From an uncultured Ureaplasma sp. (GTDB lineage: Bacteria > Bacillota_I > Bacilli_A > Mycoplasmatales > Mycoplasmoidaceae), in contig CAJUTA010000014.1 in assembly GCA_910589685.1 (NCBI GenBank), positions 1 to 21,220 on the forward strand: 21,220 nt of DNA, read 5' to 3'. The notes under the pieces were generated by a model. It ran no database searches and had not been told where the DNA came from. It saw nothing but the letters and a program-made list of their open reading frames with translations. Of the stretch, positions 1-9,936 are shown piece by piece. Within the stretch, counting starts at the first letter, position 1, and the number at the start of each line of letters is the position of its first letter. Both the position numbers and the translations under genes were made by a program.

Positions 1-3000
1 CACATGAAAACTTTTTAGTAGCAAGATATGAAGGAAAATTATCAGAAACCGAAATTTTAAGCAAAGTAAATCAATTGTCAAAAAAGAATATGTCATGGCC
101 TTCTAATGTTACACCAGCTTATTGATATAATGATTTGAACAATAAAATGACGCCAAGCAGTGTTCGTATAAAATTTATTACATCAATAATTAATATTTTC
201 ATTTCAATTGCAATTGTAATTGCCTCATTTGTCTTGATTCTTGTTATTTTTACAATGGTAATCTTTAGTAAAAATTTCATTGGTAAAAACAAATTATCAT
301 TGTCAATATTATTGGCAAATGGTTTTAGTAAAAATAAAATTCTTATTTCAATTGCATTTATAAGTTCATTTATTTGTGCAATTGCTTGTCCTTTAGGATT
401 ATTAGTAGGTCATTATTTTGAGTTTATAATTTTTGGAATTTTAAGCAATTATTGGTTTATTCCAACACCAATCATTATGTATGATGCTGGTTGATTTATT
501 GCTATGATAATCATCCCAACAGTATTCTTAATGCTTATAAATTTCATTGTTGGATATTTTGCAATGAAGAAAAATTTAGTAAATTTACTAAAAATAAATG
601 ATGAATTGTCAGCTAACAAAATATATATTGCATTTAGTCCAATAATTAGATGAACAAAAGTTCTATATAAATATCAAATATCAATTGCATTTAGTTCATT
701 GACAAAAATGTTTTTCATTTTTGCTTTAACAACTTTATCAATAGTTTCAATGAATATTGGTATTGGAATTACAAATAAATTAAATAACGCATATCAATTA
801 GAAATGGAAAATAATCGTTCAAAGTTTAATATTGATATGGCAACACCGAGTTCACAAGGCGGACAATATTTTGGTATTAGTCTAAATAAATTAGGTAGAT
901 TACCTTTAAATAAAAGCGGTAAACCCGCCTTTGAAAACATTGACTATTCAAATAATTCATTTTTAAATAATGCATACAAAAATAGTGTATTATTTAGAAA
1001 TTATCAAAGTTTGCACATTCCTACTATGAGTGATTCTGATGAACTTAATAATAATCTTATCTATATGAAAAATAGAGTACAAACAGAAGAACTATTGAAC
1101 TATTTTTTTGGTGTTGGAAGTTTAGGGGTGAATCCTTGAGATGTATTTAAATCAATTTCTCCTGAAAACCAACAAAATGAATCTAATAAATTATCAATTA
1201 ATTTGAAAGAAAAACTATTAGTTGATATGAGACCATTAAATCAAGCATGATTTAGTAGATTATCAAATTTAAAATATATTCAACCAAATATTAATGCAAA
1301 TAATAAAAATTGTATTGAATTTCCAACTTATTGAGTTATTCAAAACTTTAATGATTCTAATTATAAAAATTGGAAATTATCAATGCCTACTAATCTAAAA
1401 GTCAATGGTAAATTAGTTGAAATTAATCCAAGTGAAGTTGGAGTTTTAAATGCATCAGAATTATTCAATGAAAATGGCACATACTTATTTAGTAATGTCA
1501 ATGATGTTATAGAAAATTGAGATACATTTGCTTCATTAATTAATAATGCTTATCAAAGTTATGCAAAATTAAATTTAGAAAATGGAGAGGAAATTCCTAC
1601 AAATTGAAATGATCGTTTAAAAATTAAATATCATCAAGAACTATTTACACAAGAAGCATTAAACGAAAAACCAATTATTTGTGATGATAATCAAACGATA
1701 ATTTTTAAAGTTGACCACAGTAAAAACAAAAACAAATATTTAATTACATATAGAACAATGTTATTGAGTTATATGACAAAAGAAATTATTGAAGATAATA
1801 ATATTCAAAATCTTAATAACAATTATGTCTTTGATAAATTTGATGAATTAAGTTATATTCAACATAAATATGCATACAAAACAAGTTCTACTAAAGTATT
1901 GCAAGCTCTTCCTTTTACATTTAAAACAGATTTTTTAAATTTTATTTTGAGTGTATACAATGATTTAATATATTTTGATAATTTTTATAAAATCATGAAT
2001 AACATTGTTATATTAGATGAAAATGATGAGCCATATGTTCACGTAGACATCTCATACAACAACAACAACATGCAAATAATTGGTATTATTAATCAATCAA
2101 AATATATCAATTTAAAAAATAATTCTAATGAAATTATTAATGAAAAATTATTTATTAATGATATAGATGAAACAAATACAATCAATGTAATTATTAATAA
2201 TTATGTTTCTAATTTATACAAATTAAATATCAATGATGTCTTTGAAGTTAAAATACAAAATCATACAGATCGTTATAAATACAAGGATTCTAATTCTGCA
2301 ATAAGAAGTTTGGATCTACAAACTAATTTAAGTGAAATAGAATTAATTGATAATCCAACTATAAAATTAAGAATTATTGATATTAATAATACAGGTAATG
2401 GTCCACAAATTTATTGTTCAATTAAAAATGCTCAGAAAATTCTTGGACTAGCAACTCAAGATGATTATGAAAACAACACAAACACATCGAGCATTACAAA
2501 TGATAGTAACTTTAAAATAGGAATGAATAATCAATACAATAGTTTTGGTGGATTTAATGGTATTTATATTGATAAAAGTGATCCTAGTTTTTTAAGTACA
2601 ACATTATCCATTTATTCACAATCCGGACTATATCAAGGTTTCGATACATGACAATCAAATATTGAGTTAAATAAATTAATAAAAAACTCTATTTCAAAAG
2701 ATGATTTAAATAGACATTATTTAGCAAATGCATTGGATATTAACTACAATGATTTTGTTAATATCATCAATAAATACACAACTACTAATGATTTTGATCA
2801 ATTTATTGAAAGAATTATCAATGTTATTGCAACTAAATATGGCAAATCAGGATTCTTAAATTCATATGAAAATGTGGATTCATTAGATCAACAAAAAATT
2901 ATGTATGAAGAATTATCAAAAACAGTTAATCAAATAGCAATTATTTCAATTTGTTTAATATTTACACTAAGTGCATTAATTATGCTAATTATTGCATCAT

Positions 3001-3323
3001 TAGTAATTAATCAAATTACAAGAGTATCTGCAATATTAAGTACATTAGGATATAGCTTAAAAACTAATACAATGATATTCTTTTCTATCTTTGCACCTTG
3101 TCTAATTTTGTCAACAATTATTTCTTATCCAATATTATTACTTTTAAATTCATTAGTTAAAAATTTCATATTATTTAATGTCAATATTTTTGTAGCAATT
3201 CCATTTAATATTCCAACTTTTTTAACAATTCTAGGATTTATAATTCTACTATATGGATGTATATATCTATTGGGGTTATATAAATTCAAAAAAAATAATT
3301 TAGTTGAAAGTCTTAAATGATAA
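1..3323 (+). CDS. Large FtsX/MacB-type ABC transporter permease, 5'-truncated
   Basis: One open frame (codons start at position 3) runs from the window edge to TAA at 3321-3323, giving about 1106 residues if TGA is Trp; read with the standard code it would look like four fragments. A membrane block at about 175-770 holds four hydrophobic segments, with the FtsX-like phrase LSILLANGFSKNKI followed by a helix ending GLLVGH. A hydrophilic, Asn-rich region of roughly 700 residues follows (about 780-2920) and would lie outside the cell. A second membrane block of three helices (about 2930-3290) carries another FtsX-like stretch, ITRVSAILSTLGYS. Two FtsX domains around a large external domain is the layout of mollicute permeases of this superfamily, which pair with a separate ATPase for export or lipoprotein-related work. 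The substrate cannot be told. The start and probably the ATPase gene lie outside the window. Confidence 0.85.
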
Positions 3324-3336
3324 TATTAATTAAAAT

Positions 3337-4095
3337 ATGGAAAATAATATAAATCAATATTGTGCTAGTAAAAAAATTCAAAATAGATCATGATGCTTGC
3401 TAACATCGATGATTTGAGCTGCATTAGGATTCATAATTGTTAGCTTATTATCAATTTTGTATAGTCATTTAATGAGAAAATATGCAGTTGAGATAATTTA
3501 CACTCAAACGTACACAATTGTAGGAGCAATATTTTCAATTGTTTTCTTATTCTTATTAATATATTTATCTTATGCTTGGTCAAAAGATATTTTTAATGCA
3601 AGTTATTCATTGATAATTGCAAATTGAATTATAGATATTATTCTATTCACTGGAATGATTGCACCACTTGTAACATTAGTAGATAATCCAATTTTTATTT
3701 ATTCTATGCTTGGGATAACTGGAATAATATTTTTAATTATTGGTGGTGTTGGTTACTTCTTAATGAGTGATCGTTTTGCTTTAAAATTAGCAAATGTTGT
3801 TTGAACTATAATTTCAATTATGTTTGTATTTCAACTAATATTTATTCTGCCATTTTCATTATTGTTAACAAATCTTTTTAGTATATATTACCTTGTGTAT
3901 GATTTTGTTTTTATGGTAATTACAATTATTATGATTCTTTTATATTTTTATCAAATCAAAAAAATGGATATTATTTACAATGATTTGACTAACAGTCAAA
4001 GAATTAAAGTTAGTTTATATTTTGGTTTAAAACTATTAACTTGCTTTATTATTTTGTTTTGATATATTGTGCAACTATTTTTAAGCAACAAATAA
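3337..4095 (+). CDS. Seven-helix membrane protein, possible Bax inhibitor-1/YccA-like
   Basis: An ATG at 3337 opens 252 codons to TAA at 4093-4095, with TGA Trp codons throughout (for example residues 19, 20, 27 and 97). Seven hydrophobic segments are visible at about residues 21-43, 59-79, 90-114, 119-143, 152-178, 183-206 and 226-249. The last helix follows a polar linker (DLTNSQRIKVSLYFGLKLL) that resembles the end of Bax inhibitor-1/YetJ proteins, where an aspartate-containing linker precedes a final helix. Those are small seven-helix membrane proteins, some acting as pH-sensitive Ca2+ leak channels. The resemblance is by eye and modest; an unrelated mollicute membrane protein is the alternative. 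The gene starts 13 bases after the permease stop and ends 19 bases before ffh, so it is probably co-transcribed with at least one of them. No clear Shine-Dalgarno precedes the ATG. Confidence 0.7.
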
Positions 4096-4114
4096 AAATT
4101 AATGGAGAAATATA

Positions 4115-5458
4115 ATGAATTTCAATAATCTTATTGGAAATATTATTTTAAAGAAAACAACAAAAAAAATTATTGGTTCAACAATTAAAGAAGAAGATGT
4201 TAGTGAAATTCTTAGAGAAATTAGAATTGCATTACTTGATTCTGATGTCAATATTTTAGTTGTTAAAAAATTTATAAATGATATTAAAACAAAAGTTGTT
4301 GGACACATTTTAGATCCTGGACAAAAACTAAGTGATTTCTTATTATTAACAATAAAAGATGAATTAATTCAAATTCTTGGTAATAACAAAGCAGAAATAA
4401 ATGTTAATAAAAAAGTAAACAAAATAATGCTTGTGGGTTTACAAGGTTCAGGAAAGACTACTACTTGTGCCAAAATAGCAAATCAATATAAAAATAAAAA
4501 TGGTAAAAAACCATTATTAGTAGCTTGTGATATATATCGACCTGCTGCAATTGATCAACTTGAACAATTATCAAAAGAAATTGGGGTTGATTTTTATAAA
4601 GAAGCAAATAATAAACCTGAAAAAATAGTCAAAAATGCTATTGATAAATATAAAGATGATGATCTAATTATTGTTGATACTGCCGGTCGTTTGCAAACTA
4701 ATGACGAACTAATGGAAGAATTAATTGAAATTAAAAAAGCTATTAGTCCAGATGAAATATTGTTAGTTGTTGATGCAATGAGTGGACAAGATGTTATGAA
4801 TGTAGCGGTTGAATTCAACAATAGATTAAAATTAACAGGAATTATTATTACAAAATTAGATTCAGATGCAAGAGCTGGAGCAATTCTATCATTAGTAAGT
4901 ATGCTAAATGTTCCAATTAAATTAATTGGGAATGGTGAAAAAATTGGTTCATTAGATACTTTCTATCCAGAAAGAATTGCTGATAGAATCCTTGGTTTTG
5001 GTGATGTTATGACATTAGCAGAAAAAGCTAGTGAAGTAATGGATGAAAACAAAATCAAACATACAATGCAAAGAATGCTAAGTGGAAAAATGGACTTAGA
5101 AGATTTGATGCGTCAAATGGAACAATTAAATAAATTTGGTTCATTGGGCGGGATTATGAAAATGCTACCGACAAATTTAATGGGTAATATTAATGAAGAA
5201 AAAATTGATGGAATAGAAGGTAGTATTAAAAAATGAAAAGTTTTATTATCATCAATGACATTAAAAGAACGCCGTGACCCAAGAGTATTTAAAAAACAAC
5301 CAAATCGGAAAGTTAGAGTAATTAAAGGTTCTGGAATGAAAATGGATGAACTTAATAAATTATTAAAACAATGAGAAACTGGAAAAAATAAAATGGCTGA
5401 AATGGGTAAACAATTAATGTTAGGTAAAAATCCATTTTCTAATAGTGGATTTAAATAG
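4115..5458 (+). CDS. ffh: Signal recognition particle GTPase Ffh
   Basis: This 447-residue protein binds signal peptides on ribosomes with 4.5S/SRP RNA and delivers the complex to FtsY at the membrane. The ATG at 4115 follows GGAG at 4104-4107. An N-terminal helical domain (residues 1-95) precedes the GTPase domain: P-loop GLQGSGKTT at 108-116, DTAGRLQ at about 188, TKLD at about 246, then GNGEKIGSLDTFYPERIADRILG closing the G domain. The methionine-rich M domain follows, with SGKMDLEDLMRQM and the RNA-binding GSLGGIMKMLP segment. TGA Trp codons at 5234 and 5371 lie in the M domain, so a standard-code reading would truncate it. The length is normal for the family. It sits directly before rpsP-trmD-rplS, a neighbourhood shared with many Firmicutes and mollicutes. 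Confidence 0.98.
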
Positions 5459-5546
5459 AAATATCTGTTAACTAAAATATGTTAACACTTGAATTTTTTA
5501 ATGTATAATTATGTTGTTAACACTTAATTATTAGGAGATTTTAAAA
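5459..5546 (+). promoter_or_regulatory. Promoter and leader of the rpsP-trmD-rplS operon
   Basis: The 88-base gap after ffh contains a good sigma-A-type promoter: TTAACA at 5482-5487 (one mismatch to TTGACA), a 16-base spacer and a perfect TATAAT at 5504-5509, predicting a start near 5516. The hexamer GTTAAC occurs three times (5467, 5481, 5516), and the decamer GTTAACACTT occurs identically at 5481-5490 and 5516-5525, one copy covering the -35 and the other the expected start point. AGGAGA at 5533-5538 is the ribosome binding site for rpsP. I see no convincing terminator hairpin for ffh here, so ffh transcripts may run through. Confidence 0.65.
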
Positions 5547-5813
5547 TTGGTAAAAATTAGATTACTACGTATGGGACGTAACAAAATGCCATACTATCGT
5601 ATTGTAGTTGCTGATTCAAGAGCAAAAGCAAATGGTGACTATATTGAATTATTAGGACAATATGAACCATTCAAAGGTGTCGTAAACCTAAAAGAAGATA
5701 AAATTCTTCATTGATTAAAAAATGGTGCACAACCTACTGATACAGTTAAATCATTTTTGTCTAAACAAAAAATTTGATCTAAATTCATGACTGAAAAAAA
5801 TTCTAAAAAATAG
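5547..5813 (+). CDS. rpsP: 30S ribosomal protein S16
   Basis: This 88-residue protein binds 16S rRNA and supports 30S assembly. The start is TTG at 5547, chosen because AGGAGA lies 8 bases upstream and because it yields the universal N-terminus (M)VKIRLLRMGRNKMPYYRIVV. Further family marks are ADSRAKANGDYIELLGQYEP and the ILHWLKNGAQPTDTV segment, whose Trp is TGA, as is the Trp in KIWSKF. A standard-code, ATG-only scan would miss the gene. The TAG stop at 5811-5813 is followed with no gap by the trmD ATG at 5814, so the two are probably translationally coupled. Confidence 0.97.
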
Positions 5814-6506
5814 ATGTTTAAAATTACAATTTTAACACTATTTGAAGATAGTATAAATTGGATCAAAGATTTCTCAATTGTTAAAAATGCAATTGAAAAA
5901 AATAAATTAGAAATAGAAATAATAAATTTTCGAAATTATTCAATTGATAAACATCAAAAAGTTGATCATCCGCCTTATGGTGGAGGTGGTGGAATGGTAA
6001 TTAGTATCCAACCAATATATGATTGTTTACAAAAAATAAAAAAAGAAAACTCATTAGTCTATTTATTATCACCAATTGGTGAAATCTATAATCAAAATTG
6101 TTCTCAAAGAATTATTGAAAATACAAATCATTTAATTTTAATTTGTGGGCATTACGAAGGAATTGATTATCGTATCCTTGAATATGTAGATGGAATTATA
6201 AGTATTGGAGATTATATTTTATCTGGTGGTGAAATTGCTGCAACTGTAATTATTGATACAATTTCAAGACAATTGGATAATGTTATAAACAAAAATAGTT
6301 TAATTAGTGAATCATTTAATGATAACTTATTAGATCATCCATCATATACTAGACCAGAAGTATTTGATAATAAAAGCGTTCCATCAATTTTGTTAAGTGG
6401 GAATCACAAATTAATTGATGAATGAAGATGAAATCAAAGAATAGAATTCACAAAAAAATATCGACCTGATTTATACAATAAATATTTAAAAGAGAGAGGA
6501 AAATAA
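5814..6506 (+). CDS. trmD: tRNA (guanine-37-N1)-methyltransferase TrmD
   Basis: TrmD transfers a methyl group from S-adenosylmethionine to N1 of G37 in tRNAs that have G36, which prevents +1 frameshifting. The 230-residue protein is of ordinary length. Visible SPOUT-fold motifs are the PYGGGGGMV loop (residues 54-62), LLSPIGEIYNQ (84-94), CGHYEGIDYR (111-120) and ISIGDYILSGGE (129-140), which form the deep trefoil knot that binds the cofactor, and DHPSYTRPEVF in the C-terminal half. The TGA codons at 6423 and 6429 are Trp; the frame goes on to TAA at 6504-6506, so the final 28 residues are lost under the standard code. It abuts rpsP with no spacer and ends one base before rplS. Confidence 0.97.
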
Positions 6507-6507
6507 A

Positions 6508-6879
6508 ATGTCAGTTACAAAAATTAATAAAGGTGAAATTTTAAATTTAGTTGAATCAACTCAAATTAAAGAAAATATTCCTAACTTTGATTCTGGTGAC
6601 ACAATTATTGTTCACAATAGAATTATTGAAGGTAAAAAAAGTCGTATTCAAAAATTCGAAGGCGTTGTTCTACGTCGTAAAGGAAGTGGAGCAAGTGAAA
6701 CTTGTATTGTACGTAAAGAATCAAATGGTGTTGGAGTTGAATTAGGTTTTGACTTAAATAGTCCATTAGTAGAAAAAATTGAAGTAAAACGATATGGTAA
6801 AGTTCGTCGTGCTTATATTTCATATATGCGTAAACTTTCTGGAAAATCTGCACGTATTAAAGAAATTATTAAAAAATAA
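6508..6879 (+). CDS. rplS: 50S ribosomal protein L19
   Basis: L19 lies at the 30S-50S interface and takes part in an intersubunit bridge. The 123-residue protein carries the family signatures FDSGDTIIVHNRIIEGKKSRIQ, QKFEGVVLRRKGSG and the C-terminal SPLVEKIEVKRYGKVRRAY. The ATG at 6508 has AGGA at 6497-6500 about 7 bases upstream, inside the trmD tail. It is the last gene of the rpsP-trmD-rplS unit in the usual bacterial order. The next gene starts 19 bases later with no visible terminator between them. Confidence 0.97.
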   Translation: MSVTKINKGEILNLVESTQIKENIPNFDSGDTIIVHNRIIEGKKSRIQKFEGVVLRRKGSGASETCIVRKESNGVGVELGFDLNSPLVEKIEVKRYGKVRRAYISYMRKLSGKSARIKEIIKK

Positions 6880-6898
6880 TTAAGCGAGTTAAATTATC

Positions 6899-8344
6899 GT
6901 GATTCGTTTAAATGAACAATCAAAAAAACGCTTCAGAATTGAAGAAAAAATAAATTTACAAAATAAAGATCAACACAAAAAATCTAACAAAATTTGGTTA
7001 GATAATTTTGTTAATAAAAATGATGAATTAAATTTAGCTAAAATTGTTGAAGAATTAGAAAAATTACAGGCTGAGTATAATTTAATCAATAAAAGTGATG
7101 ATGATAAAGAAAAAGTAAATAAATTAATTCAATTAGAAAATGAAATTGATTTGAAAAAAGTTCAAATAAAACAAGCGAATCATCTTTCTGAGTTAAATAT
7201 TAAAACTCAAAATATTAAGTATTCTGCAAAAACTATTCGGCTTGGATGATTGTATAAAATTGATAAACTATGGGCTAAAATTTTATTAGTTTGTCTATTC
7301 GGTACTATTGTTTCAGTTACTACTTGATTATTTGTACAATACACAGGGGTATATACTCCTGGTATTTCGGGAATAATTCAAGGGATAGCTAAAATTACTA
7401 GAATTCAAATTTCTAATACTGGAAATTCAGCATTAGCAAATATTATTTACAATATTATATTCTGGGGATTATATGTTTTAATAAATATCCCACTCATTAT
7501 TTTTTCTTATTATAAAATTGGAAAAAACTTTGCAATTCTAACCTTATTTTTTATTATTTCCTCTCAACTCGTTGGTTTTGCATTAGGTTTTATTAATGGT
7601 GGAAATGGTGTATTTATTTTAACAAACATGACAAATCCAACTGGAACCCAAAATATTCCTGGTTATGTCCCTGGTGTGCAAATGTTACCTTGAGAATCAA
7701 CTAATGGTTTAGTATTTGGTTTGTTTATTTATGCTCTAATTGCATCAATAACAAGCGGAATTATTTATAGTATGATTTATATTCTTGGTTCATCAACTGG
7801 TGGGACGGATATTATTGGTTTCTACTATTCAAAAATTAAAAATAAATCAATTGCTAATCTCTTAACAATTTTTAATGTTACAAGTTTGGCTATTGGGGTT
7901 ACTTTAGGTTCATTTGTTTGTTGAATTCTAGAATATCAAAGATTGCACAATGAAATAAATACAAGATTGGCTATTGAAGCATTTTTCTCTCCTAATCTAA
8001 TAGCAAGTATTATTGGATCAGTTATTTCAGGATTATTATATAATTACTATTTCCCACGTAATAAGGTTGTTAAAGTACAAATTTATTCAGAGAAAATTAA
8101 TGAAATTGCAATTTCATTAAAATCATCAGAATGAAATTATAAAATCGCTATTAATTCTTCAGATAATAGTGCATTAAATAATGAAAGTTCATCAAGTTAT
8201 CGTAGTCTAGAAACTGTATGTTTTTATATCGATATTCAAATTTTGATTTCAATTATGCGTAGTATTGATACCCAAGGATTGATTACAATTTATTCAACAT
8301 TTGGATTTGATGGAGAATTGCCAACATCATCATATGAACGATAA
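6899..8344 (+). CDS. YitT-family (DUF161/DUF2179) membrane protein with long N-terminal coil
   Basis: The start is GTG at 6899: an in-frame TAA lies at 6890 and no ATG follows in frame for hundreds of bases. The frame gives 481 residues to TAA at 8342-8344, with TGA Trp codons at 7247, 7325, 7691, 7922 and 8132. Residues 1-115 are charged and Lys/Asn/Glu-rich, with heptad-like stretches (KIVEELEKLQAEYNLI). The membrane part shows YitT-family phrases: VYTPGISGIIQGIAK, LINIPLIIFSYYKIGKNFAILTL and GSSTGGTDIIGFYYSKIKNKSI. The C-terminal 90 residues (from KVVKVQIYSEKI) sit where DUF2179 does, a small cytoplasmic domain. The molecular function of YitT proteins is not settled. The gene overlaps the rbgA start by 11 bases. 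Confidence 0.85.
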
Positions 8345-9242
8345 TAATAAAAAAATAAAGCAAAATGTTGAATGTGGTTTAAATATTAATTGATTTCCAG
8401 GACACATGAAAAAAAGTCTTGAAGAAATTAATAATGTTGTTAGTAAAGTTAATTTAATTATTGAAGTTGTTGACTCACGAGCAATTAATACTTCTTCAAA
8501 TTATGAACTACTGAATATTGCAAAAAATAAACCAATTTTAAAAATTGCACTAAAAGCTGACTATTGTGATATTGAAAGTAGTGATGCTACTTTTATATGT
8601 ACAACAAAAGATAAAAATTTACGCAATAAAATCATTCTTGAAATTAATAAAAAATTAGAAGATCAATTTAATTCTGCTAGAAGAAAAGGGTTATTGCACC
8701 CAAAATTCATTATTTTAGTAATTGGATTACCAAATGTTGGAAAATCAACATTGATTAATATTTTGAAAAACAAAAATACACTTATTACACAAAATTTTCC
8801 TGGTGTGACAAAAAAACAGGCAATTGTGTCGATTAACAATGAATTAAGTTTAATAGATACACCTGGTGTATTGTTTAAACATATCGAAAAAATTGAAGAT
8901 GCATATAAATTAACATTAATTAATTGCATTAAAAAAGAAATTGTTCCACTAGATAAAGTTTTGGAATATGGATTTAATCATTACTATAAATTTCATAAAC
9001 AAGAATTATTTAAGTATTATGGAATAAATATAGAAATTAATTCATATTCAGAATTTATCAACTATTTAGCAAATAAAAGAAAATGATTTAATAATAAGCA
9101 AGAGATTGATTTAAATCGTTTAGAAACAAATTTATTTAATGATTTTAGTATGTCAAAAATTTGTCAAACTAACTTTGAAAAAGAAAATTAAAAGTAAAAT
9201 TAATTTTAATTTGTTTATTTATTAGTACGAAAGGAAAATAAA
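8334..9242 (+). CDS. rbgA: Ribosome biogenesis GTPase A (YlqF/RbgA)
   Basis: RbgA is a circularly permuted GTPase needed for late 50S subunit assembly. The start is ATG at 8334, inside the end of the YitT gene, because the frame must include the conserved N-terminal INWFPGHM (its Trp is TGA at 8391); a later ATG at 8406 would cut it off. Motifs come in permuted order: VDSRA, then LKADYCD in the G4 position, then P-loop GLPNVGKST, FPGVTKK (G2) and DTPG (G3), followed by the helical C-terminal domain with a TGA Trp at 9084. The body reads to about 9180, after which a run of six A leads into a tail resembling non-coding DNA. In frame I read the stop as TAA at 9240-9242, touching the dprA ATG and giving about 302 residues. 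The exact 3' end is less sure than the rest. Confidence 0.88.
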
Positions 9243-9922
9243 TGACAAATTCAATTTACCAATTTTTAGTTAAATATCATGGCAACTGAGATTCTATCTA
9301 TGATGCTATAAATAAAAGAGAGAAAATTCTTTCAAATGAAACAAGTAAAATTAGTGATGATTATATTTTTATAATTAGTGATCAATATCCTGAAAAATTA
9401 AAAAATATTCTTTTACCCCCATTTTTTCTTTTTTACAAAGGAGAAACTAGTTTAATTGATAGAAATGTTATTACAGTTGTTGGTGTTCCAACAATTAATG
9501 AATTAAATGAACTTATTAGATTAGACAAAAATACAATTTTATGTTTTAACAATAAAGATTTAACAAATTCAATGTATCAAACTCTTCTTGCAAGTCAGAA
9601 AAAATTTATAGTTATATGCGAAGGTGGAATTGATGCATTTAAATATGAATACAATAAAAATATTTTACTAATTAGTGAATACAATAATTCAATTGATTAT
9701 CAATCTGCAAATGAGCAAACAATTGAAAGAATGATGTTCGCTTTTGCAAATAAAATTTATTTTGCAGAAATAAATGAAAAGAATTATGAAAAAATTACAA
9801 TTAATTTAAAACAAATCAAAAAACCAATATATACTAATTTATGTTATAAATCAATATTTGATCAATATAAACTGGATCCACAGTATGTTACATTTATTGA
9901 AAACATTGCAAATATAAGTTAA
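9242..9922 (+). CDS. Degenerate DprA/Smf-family protein
   Basis: The 226-residue frame starts at ATG 9242 behind an AAGGA-type ribosome binding site. Intact DprA/Smf proteins bind single-stranded DNA and load RecA during transformation, using a Rossmann fold with a GSR loop. Here the skeleton is recognisable but eroded: YPEKLKNILLPPFFLFYKG (YP..L..i.dpP..Lf.kG) is kept; the GSR loop is GVP (residues 81-83); the stretch that should hold SGLA.GID..AH is reduced to a fragment; EGGID (127-131) and LLISEYN (142-148) are relics of the GID and SEYP motifs; the F..RNR element is only QTIERMMFAFANKIYF. It is shorter than the usual 280 or more residues. The frame is intact and sits between rbgA and topA; smf next to topA is a common bacterial order, which supports the assignment. 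Ancestral DNA-binding activity is doubtful. Confidence 0.7.
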
Positions 9923-9936
9923 AAAAATTAATAATT

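Noticed and set aside
2056..2070. Five tandem ACA units as a possible phase-variable repeat
   Set aside because: A three-base unit inside the gene changes only the number of Asn residues and cannot switch the frame; the tract is short and in an Asn-rich region.
135..3323. A permease gene apparently broken into several fragments by TGA stops (pseudogene)
   Set aside because: All fragments share one frame, the breaks are only TGA, and the same pattern with TGA at conserved Trp sites is seen in ffh, topA, trxA and the pot genes. Genetic code 4 explains it.
4099..4308. Minus-strand open frames inside ffh, rplS, rbgA and topA (for example here)
   Set aside because: They lie antisense to clearly conserved coding sequence, have no ribosome binding site and their products show no recognisable features.
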